DNA from: Pelargonium cotyledonis
Taxonomy: Eukaryota > Streptophyta > Magnoliopsida > Geraniales > Geraniaceae
DNA length: 25,768 nucleotides
Direction: 5' to 3'
Assembly (NCBI GenBank): GCA_036897625.1
Contig: JAYMTA010000640.1
Coordinates: forward strand, 1 to 25,768
Shown: piece after piece, positions 13,401-21,305 of the stretch
How the letters are laid out: each line of letters opens with the position of its first letter
Numbering within the stretch: the stretch's first letter is position 1
The notes under the pieces: generated by a model
What the model was told of the DNA's origin: nothing
The model's database searches: none
The model's input: the letters and a program-made list of their open reading frames with translations, nothing else
Program-made: the position numbers and the translations under genes

Positions 13401-16400
13401 ATCCATTGTATTGTTAAATGTTAACCTGCATATCCATTTCAATTGATGTACAACAATTGTTGGTGGCACTCTATTCTGGTAGGGTTCCTAATAGTTTATT
13501 CTCAGTGCACGCCTAGGGAGAGTTTTACCTGCAATTTGAAGATTGTCAGCATTCTGTGGTGTAGCTTAGTATTCATTCAAATGTCAGGCAAGGTGCAAAA
13601 TGCAAATATATTGGGATCTAGAGCAAGCAATTATGGAACAGAAGTTTAAGTACCAGCCATGGGGATTTAATTCTGTGTATGTTGAACTCTGGAATTTCCT
13701 TGGTATGTGGACACAGCCAGACTTGCACTGGTGCTCTGGCTCTGACAAAAAGGATTTTTCTTTCTGATCTGGTCCAGCATGGTTTTCTTGCCTTTTGTTG
13801 TACTTATCATTAAATATATTCTTTCTTTGCTCTTATATTACTGTGCGGTTGGGCTAGTTTCGAGTCTGCCGTCGGTGCATGCTTTGCATTTCTTCTATTG
13901 TTTCCGAAATATCAGATTTGTTAGTTTTTTGAATTGTTATAAAGTGAAGTTATAAACAATTTTTAGGTAATGGGAGGTGATCCTCTTCTCAAGCTCATAG
14001 CAGTTGATTGGTTTAAAGTTGACAAAACTGCAGACAGGGTTGCTCTTCATCCCAAGTGCCTTGTTCAGGTAGAAATGTACTTCCAATTTTACTATGTTAA
14101 AATAACATAATCAACATCATTTCCACTGTTCTAGGGGTTCACATTCTTATATTCAATTAGACAGGGATCATCAAGGATCCATGTGTCTCAAGCATGTATC
14201 ATTTACTGAAAACATACAAAAGAGATGACCAGTAGGTCTCTTGTTAAACACTAGTCACTATTAGGTCCCTTAACTTGGTGGTTCATTTGGCTTTCAAGAA
14301 ACCAAGTTGTCTTCAATATAACACTTGAAGATGTCTCCATCACTCTCCTCAGTTCAAAGTTTGGCCTTCTTTCTCTCATATTCATTTGTCCATGCAGTCA
14401 ATCGCGGTCCTCTTTGGAACTTTCAGACCTGGAAGCAAGATCCTAAATCAGCTCTTAGCTTTTGATTCTGTCATTAGCACATATTTGTTTTGTTTTTCTT
14501 TCATACCTCTTGTTATGTCTTCACAATCTCTTGGCATATGTAGTTCTACTCTTTCCTTTGGATTGTAGCTTTTCAATATAAAGTACTTATTCACTGATAA
14601 AAAAATTCCAAAGAAATAACAGTTAATTGAAAGCCTCCGTATAAAGTTTAAAGTTGCTTCTCTACAAGTTTATTATGATAGTAAATTGGAGGAAAATGAA
14701 AGAATCTTCACTTCCCATGTATTGCTCTTATATTAAATGTGGGTTGGTTTATATGTCAACATCAGACGGTTATGTTATGTCGTTTGATATGGCAATAAGT
14801 CAAGTTGTTAGTGATAATGATAAATTAACTTTAGGCATCTCTGTATCTCCATGATCCTATGGTTGTAGTTTGTCGTAAGAAAATGCATCTAGTGAAACAA
14901 GTGAACAATGCTTGATAAAATGGTGGCAGATGATGGTTATTTTGTTAAATAGTATGAATTTGGATTCCTTACGTTTCATATTGCTAGCTCTTGTTGTTTG
15001 AAAAGTCTGATTCTTACATTTCCTTCTCAACGTCAGTCAGAAGCTGGGAAAAATCTTCCTTTCATCCTTGTCATAAATCTCCAGGTATGTGTACGAATAT
15101 TTATGTCTTTGAACCTCTTCTTATTTGATATTTGTGACACCAAGTATACTAGAAGTAGAATATATCATACCATTTTCAACCCTATGAAGAGGTACAAGAT
15201 GATTATTCTTGGCATTGTCTCAAAACAAAAGTTCCCTATTAAGTTTAAGTGAAAAGTTACTTGATTTGGTTACAAATTTCAGATTTGAGTTTCCAAATAC
15301 TTTATGGAAAACTGTTGAAATTTTGGCTTTGTTTGATACTGTAAACAAGTAGGCCTTTACATAATTGGGAATGAAAGTTTAGGTGATGATGGAAATCAGT
15401 GATGCATTATAGATGGCACTGATAGGCGTCACATCATTTTTTATAGTCTTAAAACATTCCCCTTTAATATTATGAGAAGTAGGCCTTTACATAATTGAGA
15501 CTGAAAGTTATGGAAATCGGTGATATATACACTATGAATGACACTAAGAGACATCGTTTTGTATCTTAAGACAGTGCTATGAGCTTCATTTCACCATTTC
15601 AAGGGGAATAATACATTTTTGTTTTTGTTCTTGCAGATTCCATCTAAACCAAACTACAGTTTGGTTCTCTACTATGCTTCTAACAGGCCTGTAAAAAAAG
15701 ATTCTTTGTTGGGTAAATTTGTAGATGGAACTGATGCGTTCAGGGATTCAAGATTCAAACTAATTCCGAGCATTGTTGAGGTATGAACGATGAATACAAA
15801 ATGTATAAAGATACTCTAGTGGTCTTTTACCTCATCTGCTTTGAATGATATAGAACTGCTAATGGTTCATCAACGCATACAGGGATATTGGATGGTAAAA
15901 CGTGCAGTTGGAACACAAGCATGCTTATTGGGTAAAGCTGTTACCTGCAATTACCTCCGACAAGATAATTTTTTGGAGGTAATACCCTTCGCCCCTTGCT
16001 TCTCATAGCATTATAATAGTTTGGTGCAATGTACTGCTGATTGGAGCTTTGTCATGCATATGATAATATGTTCTTAATTGTATATAACTCGTATAGAGAG
16101 GCTATGAGAATATGCAACACTTTCCCACTGTTGTTCTCTGAATAATGAATACGAGAGGCTCGCAGGGAAGCTAGCTTAAAGATCCAATAAGTCAAGAATA
16201 GTCTCGAGAAGAAGCTTGCTTAAAGATCCATGTTTGTAACCAAATCAGATTCTCACCTTCTGACCTATAGAACCTACTTTTGAAAAGCTTAACATTTTCA
16301 ACTTGTTCATGGTATCCCAACCATTCTTCAAATAACCCCATTACTTTTTGACTTGATGTTCATGTTAGTGTCCAAGGAAACCTGAGCAAAAAACCTTGTA

Positions 16401-18229
16401 TATCAATTTACTATTTCATCACCGATTTACTATTTCACCTATAGATCTTACCTGTTCTTATTTCTCAGACCTCTGTAAAACCCCAGAATCCTATACATAC
16501 TTTACCCTTTTTTTATTCATATGCATGGTGGATATTCATACAGTTACAAATTTTCTCATTCTGATATGTGAACACCTCTTTTTCTTAAATCCTAGCCCTG
16601 TTTATAGTCTTGTGGTTTTCCCTTTTATGTCTAAGTCACTCTCCTTTTTCTGTGTACCTTCCTGTTGGCTTTTACATACTATAGCAAAATTGTTTTCATA
16701 TTAAAAAAATTCTGATATTATAGATATGTGATATTTGTGTGTGTGTGTGTATTGAAAATTAACTTCTCTACACAAATTTCCATGTTCTTCAGTGCCATAT
16801 CACACCATTTTCATTGGATATTCATTTATACAAGTTGCTTCAAGCTGTTGCTTGTTGCTGTGACATTCAACTTGACATATTTTATTACCTATTTACCTGT
16901 TTAGATGACGGGTTTCTACAATTTTTAATTGAACTCTTACATTTAACTGTGTATTGTCTAGTTTCATTTCATTTTTAATTAGTTGAATTGTGCTTCAGTG
17001 TGCTTATTACTCGTGCCCCTGCTACCTACTTGTATTCTCTTTTAACTTACTGTGCTGAGACTATTTTTACACAGATTGATGTGGACATTGGATCATCTTC
17101 TGTAGCAAGGAGTGTCATTAGCCTTGTCCTTGGATACGTTACAAGTCTTGTTGTTGATCTAGCAATTTTGATAGAGGTTGGTGATTACTTAATAGCTTGA
17201 TTCCTGTATCCTCAAAAAATTTCCCCTATGGGCCAAGCTACACAGCATCATTACCCACTGCACTTGATAAGATTGGAACTCACAACCTCTACTAGATAAG
17301 TGTGATGCTTGGACCATTGGGGCTATTCCCTTTGGGACAAAAGATTAAGATTTGCTGGGAGATGCATCATTGAGATTTCACATAATTGTCCTTTTACCAG
17401 ACCAAATGGAGATGCATCATTTTGTAGGGCTCTTACACGGTTTTCAAAATGAAAAAAAGTACACCCTCCGTCCCAAAATAAATGCCTGGTTTTTCTATAA
17501 AAAAAAATTGTCCCTTTTTTATTTGTTATGCATTAAATGCCAATAATATCCATAAAAGAAATTAGAGCCATGGGAGCTATTTAGAAAAGGAGCGCATAAG
17601 GGTATAAGAGAAAATGTCAAACCTCTAACTAGCTTATCCTTAACTTTTACAAATAATGGAAAAGTGAACACTCATGTTAGGATGGAGGGAGTATAGGACG
17701 CTTAATTTTGGAAACATATGATAGTCTCCTCTCCAAAGAAATGCATTTCATTCAAGTCATGAAAAATTGTGGTAAATAAAAGAGAGATTATTCACAAAAA
17801 CGAAAGTACCTCTTATTTTCCCTCATTTTTTGTTTTGCAATCTTTTGTGAATTTTGGTATCACTGAAGCATTGTTGTTAAATCCTTGTGATTGAAAATAG
17901 CAGGCTTCTTCTGAATCATTAAACTTCCTATATGAAGCAATCTGGGTGTTTTGAAATGTGAAGATAAATGTTTTTTCCCTGATCCTTTTGTGGCAGGATT
18001 AGGGCCACAACTTGATATATTTGACAAACACCCTTAGGTGCTAATAAATGAATTTCAGAAGATCAAACACATTTTGACATCTGAAGCTATAACTTGGTTC
18101 AACTACATTCTGATATTGACATCCACATTTTTGCAGGCAAGGGAAGAGCAAGAGTTACCCGAGTACATTCTTGGCACTGTTCGACTGAATCGTGTGAGGC
18201 TTGATACTGCTAAACATTTGGAGGTTTGA
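1442..18229 (+). CDS. EDR2L: EDR2-like protein: PH, START and DUF1336 (EDR2_C) domains
   Basis: The gene encodes a 741-residue protein similar end to end to Arabidopsis EDR2/EDR2-LIKE (about 718-719 residues). In Arabidopsis EDR2 binds phosphatidylinositol-4-phosphate, sits on ER, endosome and plasma membranes, and restrains salicylate-dependent defence and cell death. Coding exons: 1442-1645, 3672-3746, 3975-4028, 5117-5182, 5425-5483, 6203-6279, 6608-6733, 7760-7794, 8488-8588, 8665-8760, 9828-9892, 11185-11256, 11506-11676, 12100-12296, 12391-12457, 12985-13160, 13967-14068, 15037-15084, 15637-15780, 15883-15978, 17075-17176, 18137-18229. All introns are GT-AG and the phases agree throughout. 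PH domain about 25-135 (starts FGWVYHIG); conserved basic stretch RPRVRRYAHGLRK about 158-170; START about 185-410; acidic Ser/Asp/Glu linker 434-464; EDR2_C about 523-735 (DSNCW, GFMIRGKTYLKDN, RYxxLGTVRLNR-like end). The ATG at 1442 matches the family N-terminus; the stop is TGA at 18227. The symbol could equally be EDR2; the paralogue cannot be decided here. The gene looks intact. Confidence 0.94.
1646..3671 (+). other. Intron 1 of the EDR2-like gene (2,026 bp)
   Basis: The largest intron, between the exon encoding residues 1-68 and the exon beginning at residue 69 (KPIRKG). It contains an 18-base poly-T run at 2201-2218 and otherwise AT-rich sequence. I see no credible coding exon; short open frames on both strands lack family features. 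A long first intron in a plant housekeeping or regulatory gene can carry enhancing elements, but none is recognisable here. Confidence 0.8.
4029..5116 (+). other. Intron 3 of the EDR2-like gene
   Basis: A 1,088-base intron within the PH-domain coding region, between KKGE and IACATAGEARKW. Donor is GTAAGT, acceptor TTCAAG. A short similar phrase (aaaaaatgca followed by ttcagtagag) appears near 4813-4836 and again near 4887-4908, perhaps a small local duplication. Nothing else recognised. Confidence 0.75.
5484..6202 (+). other. Intron 5 of the EDR2-like gene
   Basis: A 719-base intron that splits a Glu codon (GA|G) just before INLDGPRPRVRR. No transposon, RNA gene or coding similarity was recognised; the sequence is T-rich before the GGCAG acceptor. 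Confidence 0.75.
6280..6607 (+). other. Intron 6 of the EDR2-like gene
   Basis: A 328-base intron splitting the Gly codon of the conserved GHGPEMLLRQ stretch. Open frames crossing it are read-through of the flanking exons. Nothing else recognised. Confidence 0.75.
6901..6986. repeat. 35-bp tandem repeat, about 2.5 copies
   Basis: Copies start at 6901, 6936 and 6971, each beginning ATAGTAACCTCAAAGA. The first two 35-base units are identical and the third is partial. The unit is purine-rich (AAGAAGAGAAAGAAC). Perfect identity suggests a recent slippage or duplication event inside intron 7. Confidence 0.92.
7234..7345. mobile_element. Degenerate Stowaway-like MITE fragment
   Basis: The sequence CTCTCTCTGTCCCAAAA resembles the Stowaway (Tc1/Mariner-type MITE) terminal consensus CTCCCTCCGTCCCAAAA. 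It shares internal phrases (gtcccaaaa, ttgtttttct or ggtttttct, tgccaataatat) with the fuller element at 17462-17691. No right terminus or TA target duplication is clear, so this copy appears truncated or eroded; the right boundary given is where similarity to the other copy fades. Confidence 0.45.
7795..8487 (+). other. Intron 8 of the EDR2-like gene
   Basis: A 693-base intron between EDVSDLK and NGKGALVKSVGVV at the start of the START-domain region. The preceding exon 8 is only 35 bases long, so automated prediction may miss it. Nothing else was recognised in the intron. Confidence 0.75.
8761..9827 (+). other. Intron 10 of the EDR2-like gene
   Basis: A 1,067-base intron splitting the Arg codon before WQSKRDFVFSRQW. 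The stretch around 9170-9660 carries AT-rich repeated phrases (aattttaattctttggatattg and aattttatttctttggatact, about 45 bases apart) but no complete transposon could be delimited. Confidence 0.75.
9893..11184 (+). other. Intron 11 of the EDR2-like gene
   Basis: A 1,292-base intron splitting the Thr codon of AYTILQLPAIHKK. AT-rich, with no recognisable gene, RNA or delimited mobile element. Confidence 0.75.
11677..12099 (+). other. Intron 13 of the EDR2-like gene
   Basis: A 423-base intron splitting a Gly codon near the end of the START domain (QVSG|LKEYVGANPG). An open frame on the minus strand (11651-11941) covers part of it and of exon 13 but shows no known family; treated as chance. Confidence 0.75.
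12458..12984 (+). other. Intron 15 of the EDR2-like gene
   Basis: A 527-base intron that follows the short 67-base exon 15 (EMKVKLKNVSWALTTLALKR). It contains an imperfect TG/GT microsatellite at 12674-12700. Nothing else recognised. Confidence 0.75.
12674..12700. repeat. Imperfect (GT)n microsatellite
   Basis: Twenty-seven bases of GT repeats interrupted by one C and one GG, inside intron 15. A usable polymorphic marker in principle; no function implied. Confidence 0.8.
13161..13966 (+). other. Intron 16 of the EDR2-like gene
   Basis: An 806-base intron between RGKTYLKDNCK and VMGGDPLLKLIAVDW within the DUF1336 domain. Open frames at 13443-13649 have no counterpart in the family. Nothing else recognised. 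Confidence 0.75.
14069..15036 (+). other. Intron 17 of the EDR2-like gene
   Basis: A 968-base intron between ALHPKCLVQ and SEAGKNLPFILVINLQ. It has short open frames on the plus strand (14386-14568, 14654-14854) without family features. No delimited transposon was found. Confidence 0.75.
15085..15636 (+). other. Intron 18 of the EDR2-like gene
   Basis: A 552-base intron following the 48-base exon 18. It contains the diverged 130-bp direct duplication described separately and is otherwise unremarkable. Confidence 0.75.
15348..15600. repeat. Diverged direct duplication with 130-bp period
   Basis: GTAGGCCTTTACATAATTG occurs at about 15349 and again at about 15479, and the downstream parts align with point changes and small gaps (atggaaatcagtgatg versus atggaaatcggtgata; atggcactgatag versus atgacactaagag; tagtcttaaaaca versus tatcttaagaca). 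This is an old tandem duplication inside intron 18. Confidence 0.8.
15979..17074 (+). other. Intron 20 of the EDR2-like gene
   Basis: A 1,096-base intron between NYLRQDNFLE and IDVDIGSSSVARSVISLVLG. It is T-rich and contains a (TG)n run at 16736-16750. The plus-strand open frame 16396-16704 is low-complexity hydrophobic translation of T-rich DNA. Confidence 0.75.
16736..16750. repeat. (TG)n microsatellite
   Basis: Fifteen bases of perfect TG dinucleotide repeat inside intron 20. Confidence 0.7.
17214..17332 (-). mobile_element. tRNA-derived SINE, antisense in intron 21
   Basis: On the minus strand the sequence reads a tRNA-like head with an A-box TAGCCCCAATGG (17325-17314) and a B-box-like GAGTTCCAATC (17281-17271), 33 bases apart as in RNA polymerase III promoters. 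A unique body follows and ends in a T6 run (17219-17214) that could act as a Pol III terminator. This is the usual plan of plant SINEs. The B-box has a C in place of the usual G, so the copy is probably transcriptionally weak. Flanking target-site duplications were not identified, so the ends are approximate. Confidence 0.55.
17462..17691. mobile_element. Stowaway-like MITE with TA target duplication
   Basis: The left end CACCCTCCGTCCCAAAAT and the inverted right end (minus strand CTCCCTCCATCCTAACAT) form imperfect terminal inverted repeats close to the Stowaway consensus. The element is 230 bases long and flanked by TA at 17460-17461 and 17692-17693, the expected target duplication for Tc1/Mariner-type elements. 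It carries no coding sequence and would depend on a transposase elsewhere. It lies in intron 21, where it is spliced out. Confidence 0.8.
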
Positions 18230-18325
18230 AGTTTCCGATATTATCTTGTTTGTATCTTATGATTAGTGACATTAGTTAATATGGTTCCATTGTTAACTGT
18301 CTAGTGTAACTGATACTCTAATAAA
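18230..18325 (+). promoter_or_regulatory. 3' UTR start with AATAAA polyadenylation signal
   Basis: A canonical AATAAA lies at 18320-18325, about 90 bases after the EDR2-like stop codon, in T-rich sequence typical of plant 3' ends. The cleavage site itself cannot be fixed, and plant signals are loose, so other downstream sites may also be used. Confidence 0.5.
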
Positions 18326-19117
18326 GTGCATGATCTTAAAAAACAAGCTTAGATATAAAAGAAAACTACTTTTTTCTGGTTTTCGAAGAGTTGGGTCCAT
18401 TGTCATTCAATTCATGGCTGGTAAGTGAAATATTTCCAGGGTCGGAGAAGGTCAATCCAAGTTCCAGTTTCATTCCCATAAACTCATCTTTCAGTTTATG
18501 CCCAGGTTCTGTGTTATTGAGACAAAAAGTGATTGCCTTGTGTAGTTATAGTTGTAGACTTATATCTGAGATTCGAGTTCGGGTTTTGATAGTAGCATAA
18601 AGATAAAGGTGTCCGCACAAAACAAAAACAAAGACATGAAAGGAGCTTGAAGAATTATAAGAAATGTAAGGTCCCCATATTCAATCAATCACCTTTTTCT
18701 TTGATATAAATCTTCAATCACTTGTTAATAGGCTTTTATTTCTTTGTGGATGTTAGATTTTATCCTTTGTGTTTTGCTTAGAACAGATAAAAGAGAGTAC
18801 ATTATTGTTTAGATAAGTGCTCAATTACTGTAATCAACTTTTTTTTTTTTAAATGCACTTTAAGTATGGTTTATATTTTAAGGTATCAAATGAAATAATG
18901 AAATGATCCAAGTTCCTTCTCTTTTGACTCAAATAGGAGAGTCCAGTCCAACTGAGTTTTTCTTGTTTTCCTAAAAAGATGTGTCGCATTCTAATCATTG
19001 TTGGGTTAGTTTCTTTGTTTTATGCTTTGTTCGGCCGCATGAACGCAGGTTTTATGGGTATGAGATCATTTTCGTGTTAGCTACTTGTATAAAATTGCGG
19101 TTCCTATAATGTTACTA

Positions 19118-19290
19118 CTCCATTAGTCCTAAAACAACTGTTCATGTTTCTATTTCGAGAAAAGTTAAGAAATGATTAGTTAGTGTAATATATTTACTTT
19201 TGCATTTTCGTGATTACGTGTTAAGTTTCAATTATTAACTAGAACTTCTAATTAAATCGGGTTTTAACACTTTCAAACGAGGCTTAAAAA
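19118..19290. mobile_element. Possible eroded Stowaway-like element
   Basis: After a TA at 19116-19117, the sequence CTCCATTAGTCCTAAAACAA resembles the CTCCCTCCGTCCTAAAA terminal motif of Stowaway MITEs. No right terminal repeat was found, so the right boundary is only a guess at where the AT-rich body ends. Confidence 0.3.
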
Positions 19291-20574
19291 ATACTTTACT
19301 ATATATATTTATATATGAAGCTATCAATTCCAGAGGTGGACTTTACATAAGAATGCAATGGAGAAACAGAACCAAGAACCTGCATCATAAAATAAAAATC
19401 ATATCTTCTGAATCTGAAGCTTATCCCAATAAGAAATAAATTGAAGCAGGAAGGAGACAAAGACACAAGACAATTGAGTCAACATTTGAAACAAATGAGA
19501 AGCAGCAAAACATTAAATGCCCTTAAATAAGAAACTGAGCTTTGTCAGCTCTGTATTAGTATTAAAAACTAAGATGTGCCTTCACAGTGAGTCACAGGCA
19601 TCATTTTGTTCAGTGCTGCAGCAACAAGAGCCACAGCCAAGCCAGGAGTGTCTCGTGACCTTACCTCTGACCACTGCACACACCTCCATTATTGTAAACC
19701 ATCTCTCTTGCCATTGCCATTAATAAATCATAATGTTCTTCCTCTTTCAGCTATTTAAATCCACCTATCCACGTCCAAGTTCGGGTTCAAATCCATCTTC
19801 TTTATTCAATACGCACATCAGGTGGAGAGTTAACAAATCACACATCGAGAAAATATATAGTGATGCAAATAATATCTTTATAACAACTTGGTATAATAGT
19901 TTATTTTGTCTTAATGACACATCTATCTTACCTTCTGACTTAAATCTACCATTCACGTGAGGCTCAGGTTTGGTCTCTCTTATCTGACGGACCCATCTGC
20001 ATTATCTAGCTTGCACAGAGTGTTACATATATAACAGTGCAAATGAAAATATTCCGATAATATATTAGGTCATTTGGCTTCTTTTTGTGTGTGTCAAAGA
20101 CTTAGGTGAGAGGAGATTATTCAATTTAGAATGCATGTAGTAAAACAAGACAAAATAAGGTGGAAGATTGGAAACAATTAAAGAGTAACAGGAGTTTGGA
20201 CTACCAGGAGAGGATTCACTGCCAACTTACACAAATGTCAAGAAGAGGACACAACTTTTATGGGCATCAAGGAGATACAAAAAGGGTTGCTTCATCACAC
20301 ATCAACAAGTTAAAGGAACTGCTTTTATCACTACTACTATTGTCTTTTCTCTTTCCCCCTTCCCTGTCCCTATCCTGCAATTTGCTTATACACCACCTCT
20401 ACTCCTAACTACTGTTCAATACTTCAATGTTTATGCCATGCATTAATTAGTTACAAGTGAATAAACTCAACCTTAACTCCTCCATTATTCATTGGTTATA
20501 GCAACACACATTGTTTAATAATCTCACAAGAAAAGGCATAGATTCATTTTACTTACACCAAAGACTAATGACAT

Positions 20575-20765
20575 ATGACATGACACGACACGAGTTTAAG
20601 TAGTTTAGGCTTAACATAAAAATATATTTTTTCAACATATAGTGCTAAAAAAGGACCCTATAAATTCAACAGGTCAAATGTATCAGACCAATATCAACCA
20701 ATTTATTAAAAGGTCTTGAGTCGGGTCGTGTTCTTGTCGTATTATTCAACCCATTAAACAATGAG
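20575..20765. repeat. Degenerate interspersed repeat with inverted GACACGA motifs
   Basis: GACATGACACGACACGAGTTTAAG-type sequence (20577-20600) and the opposing GGGTCGTGTTCTTGTCG (about 20724-20740) bracket about 150 bases. Opposed ACACGAC/GTCGTGT phrases of this kind are typical of old non-coding repeats scattered in eudicot genomes. I cannot assign a family. Confidence 0.3.
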
Positions 20766-21305
20766 ATTAGATTTCAATTAATTTAATTGTTTAATGTAAT
20801 ATTAGCTAAACTTCAAGATGATACAAACACAACTCGTTACACAAATTGTAACTCCCACTGGCCCCAAAACAATGGTTCAGAACAGCTAGCTGCCATGCTA
20901 ATAACACCCTTCATTGCAAGATGGATACTTATAATCAGAATGGTGCCCTACATTGTTCACATACCATTTGAAATTATTGGATTCTCTGCCTTGAAAAGAG
21001 AGGATAAAGAAAAAGATACAAAATCAAAAGCTATATTCTCTAGTGGCTAACACCTTCCAAATAAATTAATAAACTAAAACCTTAGGGTCACTTCTTGCTC
21101 CCAATAAAAGTCTCCAACTCCTAAAAATTATCAACAACCCTCCATGTCATTTTCCCTCCTTTTCTTTCTCTAGTCCCCATGCAACCCTCCCCCAACAAAA
21201 ACTACTACAATGTGTTGTAGCTTTTGGAAATCAACTCACAAGAGTAGCATTATTGTTACCTCTCTCACTGGGGTGGACCTCTCCTCTTCTGTGCTGCAAG
21301 TACCA

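Larger units (their letters stand above)
17177..18136 (+). other. Intron 21 of the EDR2-like gene with SINE and MITE insertions
   Basis: A 960-base last intron between DLAILIE and AREEQELPEYILGTVRLNR. Roughly a third of it is two small mobile elements lying about 130 bases apart: a minus-strand tRNA-derived SINE (17214-17332) and a Stowaway-like MITE (17462-17691). Confidence 0.78.
18330..21100. other. Intergenic region between EDR2-like and LRR receptor kinase genes
   Basis: About 2.8 kb without a supportable gene. It includes the distal 3' UTR of the EDR2-like gene, a T12 run near 18839-18850, a Stowaway-like terminus near 19118, a degenerate repeat near 20575-20765, and a CT-rich tract near 20320-20400. 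Open frames here (for example 19733-19960 and 20787-21050) show no recognisable protein family. The last part must contain the promoter of the receptor gene, but no convincing TATA box was identified. Confidence 0.6.

Noticed and set aside
16396..16704. Plus-strand hydrophobic open frame of 102 codons
   Set aside because: Phe/Leu/Ser-rich translation of T-rich intron 20 DNA; no family similarity.
19783..19794. GGGTTCAAATCC, a good match to a tRNA B-box
   Set aside because: No A-box or foldable tRNA arms upstream, so neither a tRNA gene nor a SINE is supported.
19733..19960. Overlapping open frames on both strands in the intergenic region
   Set aside because: No domain, no neighbouring exon structure and no clear start context; treated as chance.
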